NCBI GenBank assembly: GCA_017937485.1
Contig: JAGBDN010000101.1
Location: 124,001 to 188,000 of the forward strand
DNA: 64,000 nucleotides
Direction: 5' to 3'
From: Thermoguttaceae bacterium
Lineage (GTDB): Bacteria; Planctomycetota; Planctomycetia; Pirellulales; Thermoguttaceae
A program made the position numbers and the translations under genes. Of the stretch, positions 17,888 to 26,548 are shown piece by piece (within the stretch, counting starts at the first letter, position 1; every line of letters begins with the position of its first letter). The notes below the pieces were generated by a model. That model had not been told where the DNA came from. It made no database searches and was given only the letters and a program-made list of their open reading frames with translations.

Positions 17888-19282
17888 ATGTTTTTAAGCG
17901 AACTCAACCGCCGCGATTGGTTGAAATCCCTCGGTCTCGGCGCTAGCGCCGCCGCGCTCGGAGCCGTCGGTCTCGCCCCGCGCGACGCCGCCGCCGATTT
18001 CGTTACTCAAAAGGACAAAACGACCGGAAAACTCCTCGACGGCTCCCAAGCCGTTCCTTGCAAACTCGGCGAAGGCGGCGTCGTTCGCCCGTCCGCGGTC
18101 GTCCCGACGATCTCCGAAACCGACGTTCTCGTCGTCGGCGGCGGCCCCGCCGGTTGCGTCGCCGCGATCTCCGCCGCTCGCGCCGGAGCGAAAACGACGT
18201 TAGTCGAGCGATACGGCCACTTCGGCGGGCTCGCGACCGGCGGTCTCGTCGTTCACATCCTCGGGCACTGGACGAAAGAAGGCGACAAAAAAGTCCAAGC
18301 GACCCAAGGTATCGGCGAAGAAATGATGAAGCGCCTCGAAGACCTCCCGCAAGGGATCGTCAATCGCGAGTTCGGCCGCAACCCGACGCTCGACGCCGAA
18401 GCGTACAAATATTTGCTCGTCGAAATGATTACCGAAGCGAATATCGAAGTTTTCCTCCACTCTTGGGCGATCGACGCGATTATCGACGACGAACCGTCCC
18501 CGGAAACCGGAAACCCGGTCGTTCGCGGCGTCGTCATTCAAACGAAACTCGGCCCGAAAGCGATTTTGGCGAAACAAGTAATCGACGCGACCGGCGACGG
18601 CGACGTTTTCGTCCCGGCGGGCGCGGCGCACACGCAACGCATGTACAACATCGGGCTTCCCTACCGCATCGGCAACCTCGACCGCGCGAAACCGGAAAAA
18701 GGCGGCAAACGCGCCCGCTTTTTGGGCGACGTTACCCCCGTCCCCGGCGTCCGTTGGGTCAATATGACCGGCCCGTCGCTCGACGGAGTCGACGTTAAAG
18801 TCTTGTCGGAACTGGAATTGAAACATCGCAAGCAAATTTGGAAGCAAGTCCAAGAGACGCGCTCGACGCCGGGTTACGAGGACGTTTACCTGATGGAAAC
18901 CGCCCCGCAAATCGGCGTTCGCGTTACTCGGGTGATCGAAGGCGTCGCGACGCTCAAGCTCGACGAAGCGCGCGCGGGCAAGAAATTCGACGATTGCGTC
19001 GGGATCGGCGGCGCTTGGCACGGCGACCATATCGGTTGGCAAATTCCGTTCGGCGCGCTCGTTCCGAAGAACGTCGAGAACATTTTGACGGCGGGCCGCT
19101 CGATTTCCGGCGAACCGTTGATGTCGGACGTCATCCGCGTCATTCCGAACTGCTGGGTCAGCGGACACGCCGCCGGGGCCGCCGCCGCTGTCGCCGTTCA
19201 AGACGGAACGCTCGCTCGCGCCGTCTCGATTCCGAAAGTTCGCGCCCTCCTGAAAGAGCAAAAGGCTTACCTCGGCGAATGA
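17888..19282 (+). CDS. Tat-exported FAD-dependent oxidoreductase (PF12831-like)
   Basis: A 464-residue flavoprotein. The N-terminus has a twin-arginine signal, LNRRDWLKSLGLG, then an Ala-rich hydrophobic stretch, so it is probably exported folded with its FAD. The dinucleotide-binding motif VVGGGPAGC is at about 82-90, followed by ERYGHFGGLATGG, typical of the FAD_oxidored family. A later ILTAGRSISGEPLMSDVIRV and the closing SGHAAGAAAAVAV match the family's FAD-contacting C-terminal region. Its substrate is unknown. The TGA overlaps the ATG of the next gene (ATGA), giving translational coupling with a membrane iron-sulphur protein that could supply or accept electrons. The ribosome binding site is AAGGAG near 17874. 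Confidence 0.85.
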   Translation: MFLSELNRRDWLKSLGLGASAAALGAVGLAPRDAAADFVTQKDKTTGKLLDGSQAVPCKLGEGGVVRPSAVVPTISETDVLVVGGGPAGCVAAISAARAGAKTTLVERYGHFGGLATGGLVVHILGHWTKEGDKKVQATQGIGEEMMKRLEDLPQGIVNREFGRNPTLDAEAYKYLLVEMITEANIEVFLHSWAIDAIIDDEPSPETGNPVVRGVVIQTKLGPKAILAKQVIDATGDGDVFVPAGAAHTQRMYNIGLPYRIGNLDRAKPEKGGKRARFLGDVTPVPGVRWVNMTGPSLDGVDVKVLSELELKHRKQIWKQVQETRSTPGYEDVYLMETAPQIGVRVTRVIEGVATLKLDEARAGKKFDDCVGIGGAWHGDHIGWQIPFGALVPKNVENILTAGRSISGEPLMSDVIRVIPNCWVSGHAAGAAAAVAVQDGTLARAVSIPKVRALLKEQKAYLGE

Positions 19283-21150
19283 AACGCTCCAAAAAACCGT
19301 TAAAATCGGCGCGACCGAACGCCGCGCCGCCGCTGAAACCGCTCGAACCGTTAAATTCGCTCCAACCAACAAAAACGCTTGAAGCGGTCAAGCCTTCCAA
19401 GACGACGCAAACGCCCGCTTCGACGCTTCCGCAACCGTTCGAACCGGCGAAATCAACCGCTTCGACGCTTCCTCAATCGCCGTCGAAGCGTCGCGTTTCG
19501 CTCCGTCGACTCGGCGTTTGGGCGTTTCGGTTCGCGTTCTTGGCGGCGACGCTCGGCGCGTTCGTCGGCGGTTCGCTAGAAATCGCGCGGGCGGCGGCGC
19601 AAACGTCTCCGCTCGTCTTCCTCGTCGCGCTTGCAAGCGGAGCGGCTCCGTTCCCGAACGCGACGACGGCGGCGAGCGGTTCCGTCGGCGTTTTTCTCGT
19701 CGGCGCGTCGATTTTTTCGGCGATCGTTTTCGCGCTAACTCTTTTTAAGAGGCGTTTTTACTGCCGCTTCGTTTGTCCGTTGGGAACGGCGGTCGACGCG
19801 GCGGCGCTTCTCCGTCGGCGACTTTTCCCGCGACGTTTCCGCTTCCTTCGAACCGGTTTCGTCGTTCGTTCGCCCGGTTTCGCCCTCTTTTTCGGAACGT
19901 TGACGCTCGGTTCGCTCGCGCTTTCCCTTCTTTTCGGCGTTTCGTTCGCCGGGCGGAGCGCGCTCGAACTCGACCCGACGGCGCTCCTTTCCCGTTGGAC
20001 GCTCGACTTCCCGGCGTTCGGCGTTCTCAGCGGCGTCTTTTTGACGGCGTTCGTCGCGTCGCCGCTCTTTTGGCGGTTTCACGTTTGCCCCTGCGGCGCG
20101 TTGCAAGACGTTTGCTTTTTCGGGTTGCGTCGATTTTTCCGCCGCCGCGTCGCCGCCAAAATCGCTAAATTCAATAAAACCGATAAAACCGACGCGTCTC
20201 TTCCGCCTCCGACGCAGGCAACCGCGCCCGTCGACGGCAAACCAACCGACGCGACCGAAAGAACCGGCCTCTCCCGACAAATCGCCCCAACTTTCCCCGC
20301 CCAAAAGCCGACGCCCGCGCCCGTCGACGCCGAAACAACCGACGCGACCGGCAAAACCGCTCCCGCTTCCCCGCTTGAAGCGCCGACGCGCCGCCGCTTT
20401 TTGCGAACGCTCGCCGTTTTCGGACTCGCCGTCGCGACGTTGGGCGCCGTTCGCCGTTGGAGCGCTCGCGTTCTCGCCGCGACGCCGTTCCGCCCGCCGG
20501 GCGCGCTCCCGGAAGACGCGTTTTTGGCCCGTTGCGCCCGGTGCGGACGATGCGTCGACGTTTGCCCGACGCAAGTTTTGCGCTTCGACGCGCCGTCCGA
20601 CGCCGTTAAAACCGCTAAAATCGACGCGACCGAAACCGCCGAATCGTCGGAAAACGCCGACGTCGCGAACGACGAACCGACCGCCGACGCGTCCGTCGAA
20701 ACCGCCGTTAAGGTCGACGCGACCGTCAAAACTTCGCCGCTTTCCCGTCCGGCGCCGCGACTCGTTTTCGACGACGGCGCGTTTTGCGAAAAAGACTGCG
20801 TCGCTTGCGGAACCGCTTGCCCAACCGGCGCGATTTCGCCGCTGACGCTCGACGCGAAAAAGCGTTTCAAAATCGCGACCGTCGAGTTTAAAATCGAACG
20901 GTGTTTGATTTATTATCAGCAAGAGTGCGCGATTTGCCGACGCGAATGCCCGTTCGAAGCGATCGATTTCGTTTGGAACGAAGAAGAATACGCGAGTTTG
21001 CCGGTCGTCGACGGCGAAAAGTGCGTCGGGTGCGGTCGTTGCGTCGCGTTTTGCCCCGGCGAACCGATTTTTCAAGAATTTACCGATCCCGATAAGTTCG
21101 ACGCCGACGCGCCGCGCCCCAAAGCGCTCGTTTTACGCCCGACGGATTAG
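19279..21150 (+). CDS. fused NapH-NapG-like membrane/periplasmic 4Fe-4S protein
   Basis: A 623-residue protein starting at the ATG that overlaps the previous stop. Residues 1-75 are a Pro/Thr-rich tail. Residues about 75-290 have four or so membrane segments and two cysteine motifs, CRFVCPLG (C162, C166) and CPCG (C270, C272), as in NapH/CcoG/NosR-type proteins. A Thr/Ala/Asp-rich linker follows to about 365. Next comes a Tat-like segment, RRRFLRTLAVFG (371-382), then RPPGALPEDAFLARC and CARCGRCVDVCP (C419 onward), matching NapG. Three further four-cysteine clusters follow: CEKDCVACGTACP, CAICRRECP and CVGCGRCVAFCP. I infer an electron conduit from the quinol pool to a periplasmic partner, most likely the coupled flavoprotein. 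No napA is present. Confidence 0.8.
   Translation: MKRSKKPLKSARPNAAPPLKPLEPLNSLQPTKTLEAVKPSKTTQTPASTLPQPFEPAKSTASTLPQSPSKRRVSLRRLGVWAFRFAFLAATLGAFVGGSLEIARAAAQTSPLVFLVALASGAAPFPNATTAASGSVGVFLVGASIFSAIVFALTLFKRRFYCRFVCPLGTAVDAAALLRRRLFPRRFRFLRTGFVVRSPGFALFFGTLTLGSLALSLLFGVSFAGRSALELDPTALLSRWTLDFPAFGVLSGVFLTAFVASPLFWRFHVCPCGALQDVCFFGLRRFFRRRVAAKIAKFNKTDKTDASLPPPTQATAPVDGKPTDATERTGLSRQIAPTFPAQKPTPAPVDAETTDATGKTAPASPLEAPTRRRFLRTLAVFGLAVATLGAVRRWSARVLAATPFRPPGALPEDAFLARCARCGRCVDVCPTQVLRFDAPSDAVKTAKIDATETAESSENADVANDEPTADASVETAVKVDATVKTSPLSRPAPRLVFDDGAFCEKDCVACGTACPTGAISPLTLDAKKRFKIATVEFKIERCLIYYQQECAICRRECPFEAIDFVWNEEEYASLPVVDGEKCVGCGRCVAFCPGEPIFQEFTDPDKFDADAPRPKALVLRPTD
19297..19317 (+). repeat. 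dispersed 21-base repeat, copy in NapH-NapG N-terminus
   Basis: CCGTTAAAATCG followed by GCGCGACCG. Related copies lie at 20612, 20705 and 35881, and diverged ones near 26196 and 13530. Confidence 0.55.
20612..20632 (+). repeat. dispersed 21-base repeat, copy in NapH-NapG linker
   Basis: CCGCTAAAATCG followed by ACGCGACCG, inside the ferredoxin-region linker. It is read in the same frame as the copy at 20705. Confidence 0.55.
20705..20725 (+). repeat. dispersed 21-base repeat, second linker copy
   Basis: CCGTTAAGGTCG followed by ACGCGACCG, encoding VKVDAT; the copy at 20612 encodes AKIDAT. Confidence 0.5.
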
Positions 21151-21331
21151 CCGCCTCTCGCGTCGCCGACCCGGTCTCGTTCCAACCAATACGTTCCTTC
21201 GCTTTTCGACGACGTTGAACGACGGGTTCGCGGCTCGGATCGCCAACGCAATGCAATTCGCCGACGACGAAACGGCGTTCTAAACGCTCGTCGTTCCGCC
21301 GTCGCGCGACTCCTGCAACGGCAAACCCATC

Positions 21332-21640
21332 TAAATCGCGCAAGTCCCAAATTACGCAACCTCTTCTACGGCGGGTTTTAAATCGCGCAAACTTTTCCAA
21401 CGACGCAATTCTTTCAACCGCAAAACTTAAATCGCGCAAACGTTTCAACGGCAAGCGTTTAAAACCGCTTAACCGTCTAAAAAGACGCGAAACAAACCGC
21501 GAAAATCGCGAAACTCTTGCAACGGAAACCACCTAAACACGCAACCGCCCAAAACTTCCAACTCTTTTAACGACAAGCGTTTAAACTGCGCAAGCTCTAA
21601 AAATCGCGCAACTCTTACAATAACCGTCGATTAAAATCGC
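21332..21640. repeat. degenerate intergenic repeat field with AAATCGCGCAA core
   Basis: Exact AAATCGCGCAA cores occur at 21333, 21380, 21429 and 21601, with variants near 21503, 21535 and 21583. Many are followed by CTTTTCCAACG- or CGTTTCAACGG-type sequence and then GCAAGCGTTTAAA. Spacing is irregular (18-49 bases), so it is neither CRISPR nor a clean tandem array. Confidence 0.6.
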
Positions 21641-21679
21641 TTCTTTCCTCCATTTCCCTCCATCGCGAGGGTTCGCAAG

Positions 21680-21715
21680 AAAAGAAAAAGGCGGCGCGTC
21701 TTTCGGCGCGTCGCC
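21680..21715 (-). terminator. intrinsic terminator for the cytochrome b gene
   Basis: GGCGGCGCG (21690-21698) pairs with CGCGTCGCC (21707-21715) with one G-U pair. Read on the minus strand it is followed by CTTTTTCTTTTC. Confidence 0.7.
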
Positions 21716-21783
21716 CTTGGTTTGCCGCCCAACGAAAACGAGTTTGGAGGGCGGGCGTTTAAGCGTTGTCAACTAACGCGTTA

Positions 21784-24700
21784 TCATTCCGCCGGTTCGG
21801 CCGGAGCCGGAGCGTTCGCGGCGGCTTCGGCGGCGGCGCGAGCCGCGCGAGCCGCTTCGAGTTCCGCTTTCAATTCGGCGATTTGCTTTTCAACCGTCGC
21901 GCGAGCTTGCGCGGAAGCGGCGCGTTCGTCGGCGACCGTCTTTTCGGCGGCGGCTTTCGCGGCTTCAACTTGTTGCGCGGCGGCGGTTTGCGCGTCGGCG
22001 ACTTGACGAGCGGCGGCGGTTTGCGCGTCGGCGGCGGCTTTGTCCGCGGCGGCCTTCGCGGCGACCGCTTTTTCGAGCGCGACGTTCGTTTCGGCGGCGA
22101 CGGCGCGGGCCGCGTCGCGGTCTTGCGTCGCTTTTTCGGCGGCGGCGAGCGCGGAGTCGCGTTGAACTTCCGCGTTCTTCACCGCTTGCGCGGCGGTTTG
22201 GTCGGCGGTCGAAACGCGAGCGTCGGCTTCCTTCGTCGCGGCGGCTTTAGCGTCGGCGATTTCCTTCGCGGCGGCGGCCTTAACCTCGGCGATTTGCGCT
22301 TCGGCGGCGGCTTTAGCGGCGGCGACGGCTTTTTCCGCGTCGGCTTTAGCTTTCGCGACGGCGTCTTGCAACGCTTTCTTTTCGTCGGCGGCGCGCTTCG
22401 CTTTGTCGGCTTCCGCTTTCTTGGCGCGTTCTTCGGCGGCTTTCGCTTTCGCTTCGTCTTCGGCGGCCTTCGCGGCGGCTTCCTCGGCGATTTTCGCGTC
22501 GAGTTCGGCTTTCGCGGCGGCTTTTTCCGCGTCGACGGCGGCTTGCGCTTCGGCGGCGGCTTTCGACGCTTCTTTCGCGGCGCCGTTTTTGCCGAGTCGC
22601 GTATCGTTGGCGACTTCCGGAGCGCGGTACCACTTCCCGGCGAGCCAGTCGGCGAGGAGTTCGACCTCTTTTTCGGTCATCAGTTTGTCGCCTTCGGTCG
22701 GGCAGTACGCCGGCATGCGGTCGTTATGATCGCCGTAGAAGCGTTTTTGCGTCGGGTCGGCGATGAAACCGGCGATCCAGTCGCGGCTCATGTAGGCGCG
22801 GAGGTCGCAAGCGTGATCGTTTTCTTTGCCGTAGAAAGCGTGGCATTCCGTGCAGGTGAGGAATTCCATATCGGAAATCGCGTTTTCGGCGAGCCCGAGG
22901 TACTTCCCTTCGACGAACGGACGCGGCGCGTCGAGTTGCGCTTCGGCGGCCAAGACGTCGGCGATTTCATCGCACGCGGCGACGATCGAATTGCGAAGTT
23001 GCGAATAATACCGCATATCTTCCAACGGGATCGGCTCGTCGTTTCCGTTGAGCTGCGCGAGGTAAACGTCGGTCAGGAAGGTCGCCGGGTCTTCGTCGAT
23101 AATGTACTGAACGTTTTCGGCGTCGAAAAGCAACTCCGTATAAACTTCGTCGTGAAGCGTCGCGCGCAAAACGTCGTAGAGAGCGCCGCTAACGCGCCGC
23201 GGGAGACGCGGTTCGAGTTCGGCGACAAATTCGGCGTCGAAGAATTTCGCGTCGATTAGCTCGGCGAGTTTCGCGACGTATTGCTTTTGCGCGGCGGCGA
23301 TCGTTTCTTCGTCCGCTTCGCCGTCTTCGTCGAGGATCGTCGTCAAAATTTCGACGTTTTCTTCTTCCGCGACGAAGTCTTCAAAGACCGACTCCATAAT
23401 GTCGAACGCCGGAGACGCGTCGGCGGCGATCACTTTCGCGACCAAGCCGAGCGGGTTCGGCATAAACGAGCCGTCGTCGAGCTCGGCGCCGCTGGCGACG
23501 CGGCCCTTCATAAAGCCGATCATCGAGCCTTTTTCGGCGAACGCGGTCTTCCCGAAGAAGTCCGGGTCGGCGAGCGTTTTTTCGTTGGTGAAGCCGCGAA
23601 TCCACTTGGCCGATTGCGCGCCGAAGAGGTTCGGAGCGGTCGGGTCGTCGCAGATAATCGGCGTGTAATCCGAGTTCGTCAGAACTTCCTCTTTCGAGTC
23701 GAAGTTGTGGCAGCTGGCGCAATGTTGCGCGAAGAGCTTCGGCCCTTGGACGTAAGCGTCGTTTTTCAGGAGCGTCAAGGCGCCGGTTTTCGGAATCCCC
23801 GCCGGAGCGAAGGTCAGTTCGACGGCGCGTTTGGCCAAGCGGTCGGCGTCGCCTTTGCTCGCCAAGAAAGCGGGCGCGTGTTCCGGGTTCTTGTAGTCGT
23901 CCCAATACGAGAGGTACGTGAACCAAGCGCAAACGACCGTGAAAACGCCCGCGACGCCGACGCAAGCGTAGTAGCCCGCTTTATTGCGACTCAAAATCGG
24001 AATCGCAAGGAAGAAGAGCAAGATTGCCGGCGGAACGACGAAGATCGCGTAAATCATCCCGATCTTACCAAAGATCGGCAGTTTCGACATATGGTAAAGC
24101 GCGCGGAACGACCATTCCGGACGAGCGGCGTCGTAGGAACCGGCCGTGTCGACCGGCGACGTAAGGCCCGCGCCCAAATAGGCTTCCGCCGGAAGCGTCG
24201 CGGCGCGTTCGGCGATTTGCCCGGACGTCAGCGAGTGTTGGAAAACGAGCAAAAGCGCGGCGCAGAAAACGACCAAGCAAGCGACGCCGGTGAAGAGGGC
24301 TTCCGAGCCCCAGAACGCGCGGCGTTTTTTGTCGGCGCAAGCGAGGGCGCATTTGTGCCCGACTTCGTCGAAACGCGATTCCTTAGCGAGAATCGCGCGG
24401 GAGCGATAGTCGGCCCACTTCCAGAACGCCATCATAACGAGTCCGCCGCCCCCGAAGACCGCGATGTGCAGAATCAGGAAGCGCGTCAGCGTCAGGGCGC
24501 CGAATTGCGGGTCGGGGCCGCCGACGACGAGTTGGTAAAGCGGAACGCCGATCACCGGCAGAAGTTGCAGGAACGCGACGCGGGTGTACGTCGCGAAGTA
24601 GCCGGAAAGCGACCAGTTCAAGAGGTCGCCGGTCAGGCAGCTGCAGAGCGAGAAGAGGAACATCCCGATCGCCGCCCAATAGACGAACTCGCGCGGACGA

Positions 24701-25029
24701 CGGCAGCCGCCGTGAACGATCAAACCCAAGACGTAAAGCCCGCTCAACCCGACGAACAACTGCGCCGAATAGTGGTGCAAACCGCGAACGAGCCAACCGC
24801 CCGGCAGATGGTATTGAATATAATAAACGCTTTCCCAAGCGCTCGTCGGACTCGCCGAGTAGAACGCCCAAAGGAAGAGCCCGGTAATCCCCTGCATAAG
24901 GAAGAGGAAAATCAACGTTCGCGGAAGGAAACGGCAAAAGCAGTTCGCCGCCGGAACGCTCCAATTAGCGACCTTTTGAAAGCCGGCGCAAAGACCGGTT
25001 CTTTCGTCCAACCATTTTAAAAAGTTCAT
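21784..25029 (-). CDS. cytochrome b / di-haem cytochrome c fusion with long Ala-rich coiled-coil tail
   Basis: A 1081-residue fusion, the quinol-oxidising subunit of a Rieske/cytochrome b complex. Residues 1-380 carry about eight membrane helices. Helix B has WLVRGLHHYSA with H85, and helix D has LTRFLILH with H188, the low-potential haem ligands. The partner positions for the high-potential haem are Y99 and F202/W203, so those ligands are absent. The Qo motif is PEWS (304-307) instead of PEWY. Two c-type haem sites follow: CASCH (437-441) and CTECH (726-730), with a long acidic segment between. Residues about 814-1081 are a low-complexity Ala/Lys/Glu/Asp stretch of likely coiled coil. The start is ATG at 25029 with a weak GGAA site. 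It lies downstream of the Rieske gene. Confidence 0.88.
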   Translation of the reverse strand: MNFLKWLDERTGLCAGFQKVANWSVPAANCFCRFLPRTLIFLFLMQGITGLFLWAFYSASPTSAWESVYYIQYHLPGGWLVRGLHHYSAQLFVGLSGLYVLGLIVHGGCRRPREFVYWAAIGMFLFSLCSCLTGDLLNWSLSGYFATYTRVAFLQLLPVIGVPLYQLVVGGPDPQFGALTLTRFLILHIAVFGGGGLVMMAFWKWADYRSRAILAKESRFDEVGHKCALACADKKRRAFWGSEALFTGVACLVVFCAALLLVFQHSLTSGQIAERAATLPAEAYLGAGLTSPVDTAGSYDAARPEWSFRALYHMSKLPIFGKIGMIYAIFVVPPAILLFFLAIPILSRNKAGYYACVGVAGVFTVVCAWFTYLSYWDDYKNPEHAPAFLASKGDADRLAKRAVELTFAPAGIPKTGALTLLKNDAYVQGPKLFAQHCASCHNFDSKEEVLTNSDYTPIICDDPTAPNLFGAQSAKWIRGFTNEKTLADPDFFGKTAFAEKGSMIGFMKGRVASGAELDDGSFMPNPLGLVAKVIAADASPAFDIMESVFEDFVAEEENVEILTTILDEDGEADEETIAAAQKQYVAKLAELIDAKFFDAEFVAELEPRLPRRVSGALYDVLRATLHDEVYTELLFDAENVQYIIDEDPATFLTDVYLAQLNGNDEPIPLEDMRYYSQLRNSIVAACDEIADVLAAEAQLDAPRPFVEGKYLGLAENAISDMEFLTCTECHAFYGKENDHACDLRAYMSRDWIAGFIADPTQKRFYGDHNDRMPAYCPTEGDKLMTEKEVELLADWLAGKWYRAPEVANDTRLGKNGAAKEASKAAAEAQAAVDAEKAAAKAELDAKIAEEAAAKAAEDEAKAKAAEERAKKAEADKAKRAADEKKALQDAVAKAKADAEKAVAAAKAAAEAQIAEVKAAAAKEIADAKAAATKEADARVSTADQTAAQAVKNAEVQRDSALAAAEKATQDRDAARAVAAETNVALEKAVAAKAAADKAAADAQTAAARQVADAQTAAAQQVEAAKAAAEKTVADERAASAQARATVEKQIAELKAELEAARAARAAAEAAANAPAPAEPAE

Positions 25030-25144
25030 TTTTTAATTTCCGTTTATTAAATCTTCGCGCTTCGTCGCTTTTCGGCGCTCGCGTAGACGCTCCGACGTTT
25101 TGGGCGTTTCCGCTTTCGTCGTTTTTTCGTCCGCCGTTTGCGAT

Positions 25145-25165
25145 TTCGCCCTTATATTAATTAAT
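25145..25165. promoter_or_regulatory. recurrent TTTCGCCCTTATATTAA motif
   Basis: This 17-base string is identical to 2674-2690 upstream of the Tat glycosidase. Here it lies between the Rieske and cytochrome b genes and continues into the palindrome ATTAATTAAT. It may be a promoter element or a binding site; no matching -35 is visible. Confidence 0.4.
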
Positions 25166-25264
25166 AGGGCAAGAAATCGGTTCGCCGCGCTCTCGTCAAA
25201 TCGCGAAAATCGTTTTTATCGTTCGAATCCGGACGCTTTTGCGCGTCCGCCGCTTCGTTTTCGC

Positions 25265-25843
25265 TCAGACCGGCTTCTTTTCGGCGGTTCCGAGTTGGAA
25301 GTTTTGGAACTTGACGAAAACTTTGCCGCCTTCGATTCGCGTTTCGAGCGAGTCCATCGAGCGCGCCGACTTCGTCGTTTCCGGGTTGACGCGTTCGCCG
25401 TCGAGCTCGAACACGTCGCCGTGGCAGGGGCAGAAGAAGAGCGTTTGCTCTTCGCCGGTGTTCGGATGTTTCATCTTCCCGGCTTTGATGCGGCAACCGG
25501 CGTGCGGGCAGATCGACTGAAACGCTTCGACCGCTTCGCCGACGCGGCGCAGGTAAACGACGCCGATCGTTTGGTTCGCTTCGGTCGCCCAAGCGTCGTT
25601 GAGGTTGTCGCTAATGACGAACTGACGCGGCGTTTCGTCGAGCGCGTCGAGCGTCGTCAGTTCGTATTCTTTGCCGGAAAGGCCTTCCTGTTGAAGCGGA
25701 TAGAGCGCCATCTTCGCTCCGGCGCAAACCGGAACGGCCAGCGCCGCGACGCCGACTCCGGCCCCGACCGCGCCGAGGCAGAAATCGCGACGAGTCGCCT
25801 CGCCGGTCGCGTTTTGCGCTTGATTATCGTTTTTCTTCGACAT
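25265..25843 (-). CDS. Rieske [2Fe-2S] protein, Tat-exported, low-potential type
   Basis: A 192-residue Rieske subunit of the quinol-oxidising complex. The N-terminus has a Tat motif, TRRDFCLGAVGAG, serving as signal anchor. Cluster box 1 is CPHAGC (ligands C112, H114; C117) and box 2 is CPCHGD (ligands C138, H141; C140, which should form the disulphide with C117). The Ser and Tyr that donate hydrogen bonds to the cluster in high-potential Rieske proteins are replaced by Asp and Phe (CPCHGDVF). That suggests a lower midpoint potential, as in menaquinol complexes. It is followed 235 bases later by the cytochrome b fusion on the same strand. AGGAG lies upstream of the ATG. Confidence 0.92.
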   Translation of the reverse strand: MSKKNDNQAQNATGEATRRDFCLGAVGAGVGVAALAVPVCAGAKMALYPLQQEGLSGKEYELTTLDALDETPRQFVISDNLNDAWATEANQTIGVVYLRRVGEAVEAFQSICPHAGCRIKAGKMKHPNTGEEQTLFFCPCHGDVFELDGERVNPETTKSARSMDSLETRIEGGKVFVKFQNFQLGTAEKKPV

Positions 25844-26548
25844 AGTGAAATAACTCCTGCTAAAATTGCGCCGTTCGTTTGATTTGCTTTTTCACCGCCG
25901 CGAAACGCTCGAAAAAAACATTCTCGCAACGCCAAAACAAAAACGCGTCAAATTCGAATCAAGCGCGCTGACGAAAGCTCGGCCGCCGAACGCCGTCGAG
26001 CCGCAAAACTCGCCGACGCAAAAGCCGCCGCTTTTATTTTAAACGATTCGGAGAAAATTTTAAGGCGACGCGCCGCCAAATCGGGAAAAAAGCGTTCTTT
26101 TTCTTGCCAATTTTAGCCTTTTTTAGCGCAAATTCGCATTTTACGCGACGACGCAAAGTTCGCGGCGCCGACGTTTTCCGCTTCAATCGTTACGACCGCT
26201 AAAATCGGCCGCGCCGTCGAAAATCGAGTCGACGCGACGCAAACCAAGCGGCGTTTCGGCGTTCCGTTATTTCGCGCTTAAACGTTAAAGTCGCCGCAAA
26301 ACGCGTTCCCAACGCAGACCGCGCAAAGCGCCCGCTTTCTCCAAACGTTTCTTTTAACGTTAAGGTAAACGAAAGCCGCAAAGTTGCAAGAGAGGCCGCG
26401 CCCGAAAAATGCAAAAAAACGGAAAATTTTACAAAAGTTGGCGTCGACGCTCGTTTTTTTCGCCGCGTCGTCGTTTTACGACGTATATTTTCGCAAGACG
26501 AAGCTCGATTTCCGCGTCGAGGAAGCCCGTTTTGAAAGGAATGCGAGA
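25844..26548. other. long intergenic region between divergent genes
   Basis: About 700 bases with no supportable gene. It lies upstream of the Rieske gene (minus) and of a small gene (plus). At 26196 it holds CCGCTAAAATCG followed by GCCGCGCCG, a diverged copy of the dispersed 21-base repeat. No clear promoter was identified. Confidence 0.5.

Larger units (their letters stand above)
21151..21783. other. long spacer between convergent redox genes
   Basis: No coding sequence is visible. It contains a degenerate repeat field (21332-21640) and a terminator for the cytochrome b gene (21680-21715). Confidence 0.6.

Noticed and set aside
21766..23259. Gly/Arg/Phe-rich 497-codon plus-strand frame opposite cytochrome b
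   Set aside because: It is the antisense shadow of the Ala-rich tail and c-haem region; the composition is not protein-like.
25215..25250. tRNA T-arm (GTTCGAATCC)
   Set aside because: No acceptor, D or anticodon stem can be formed around it.
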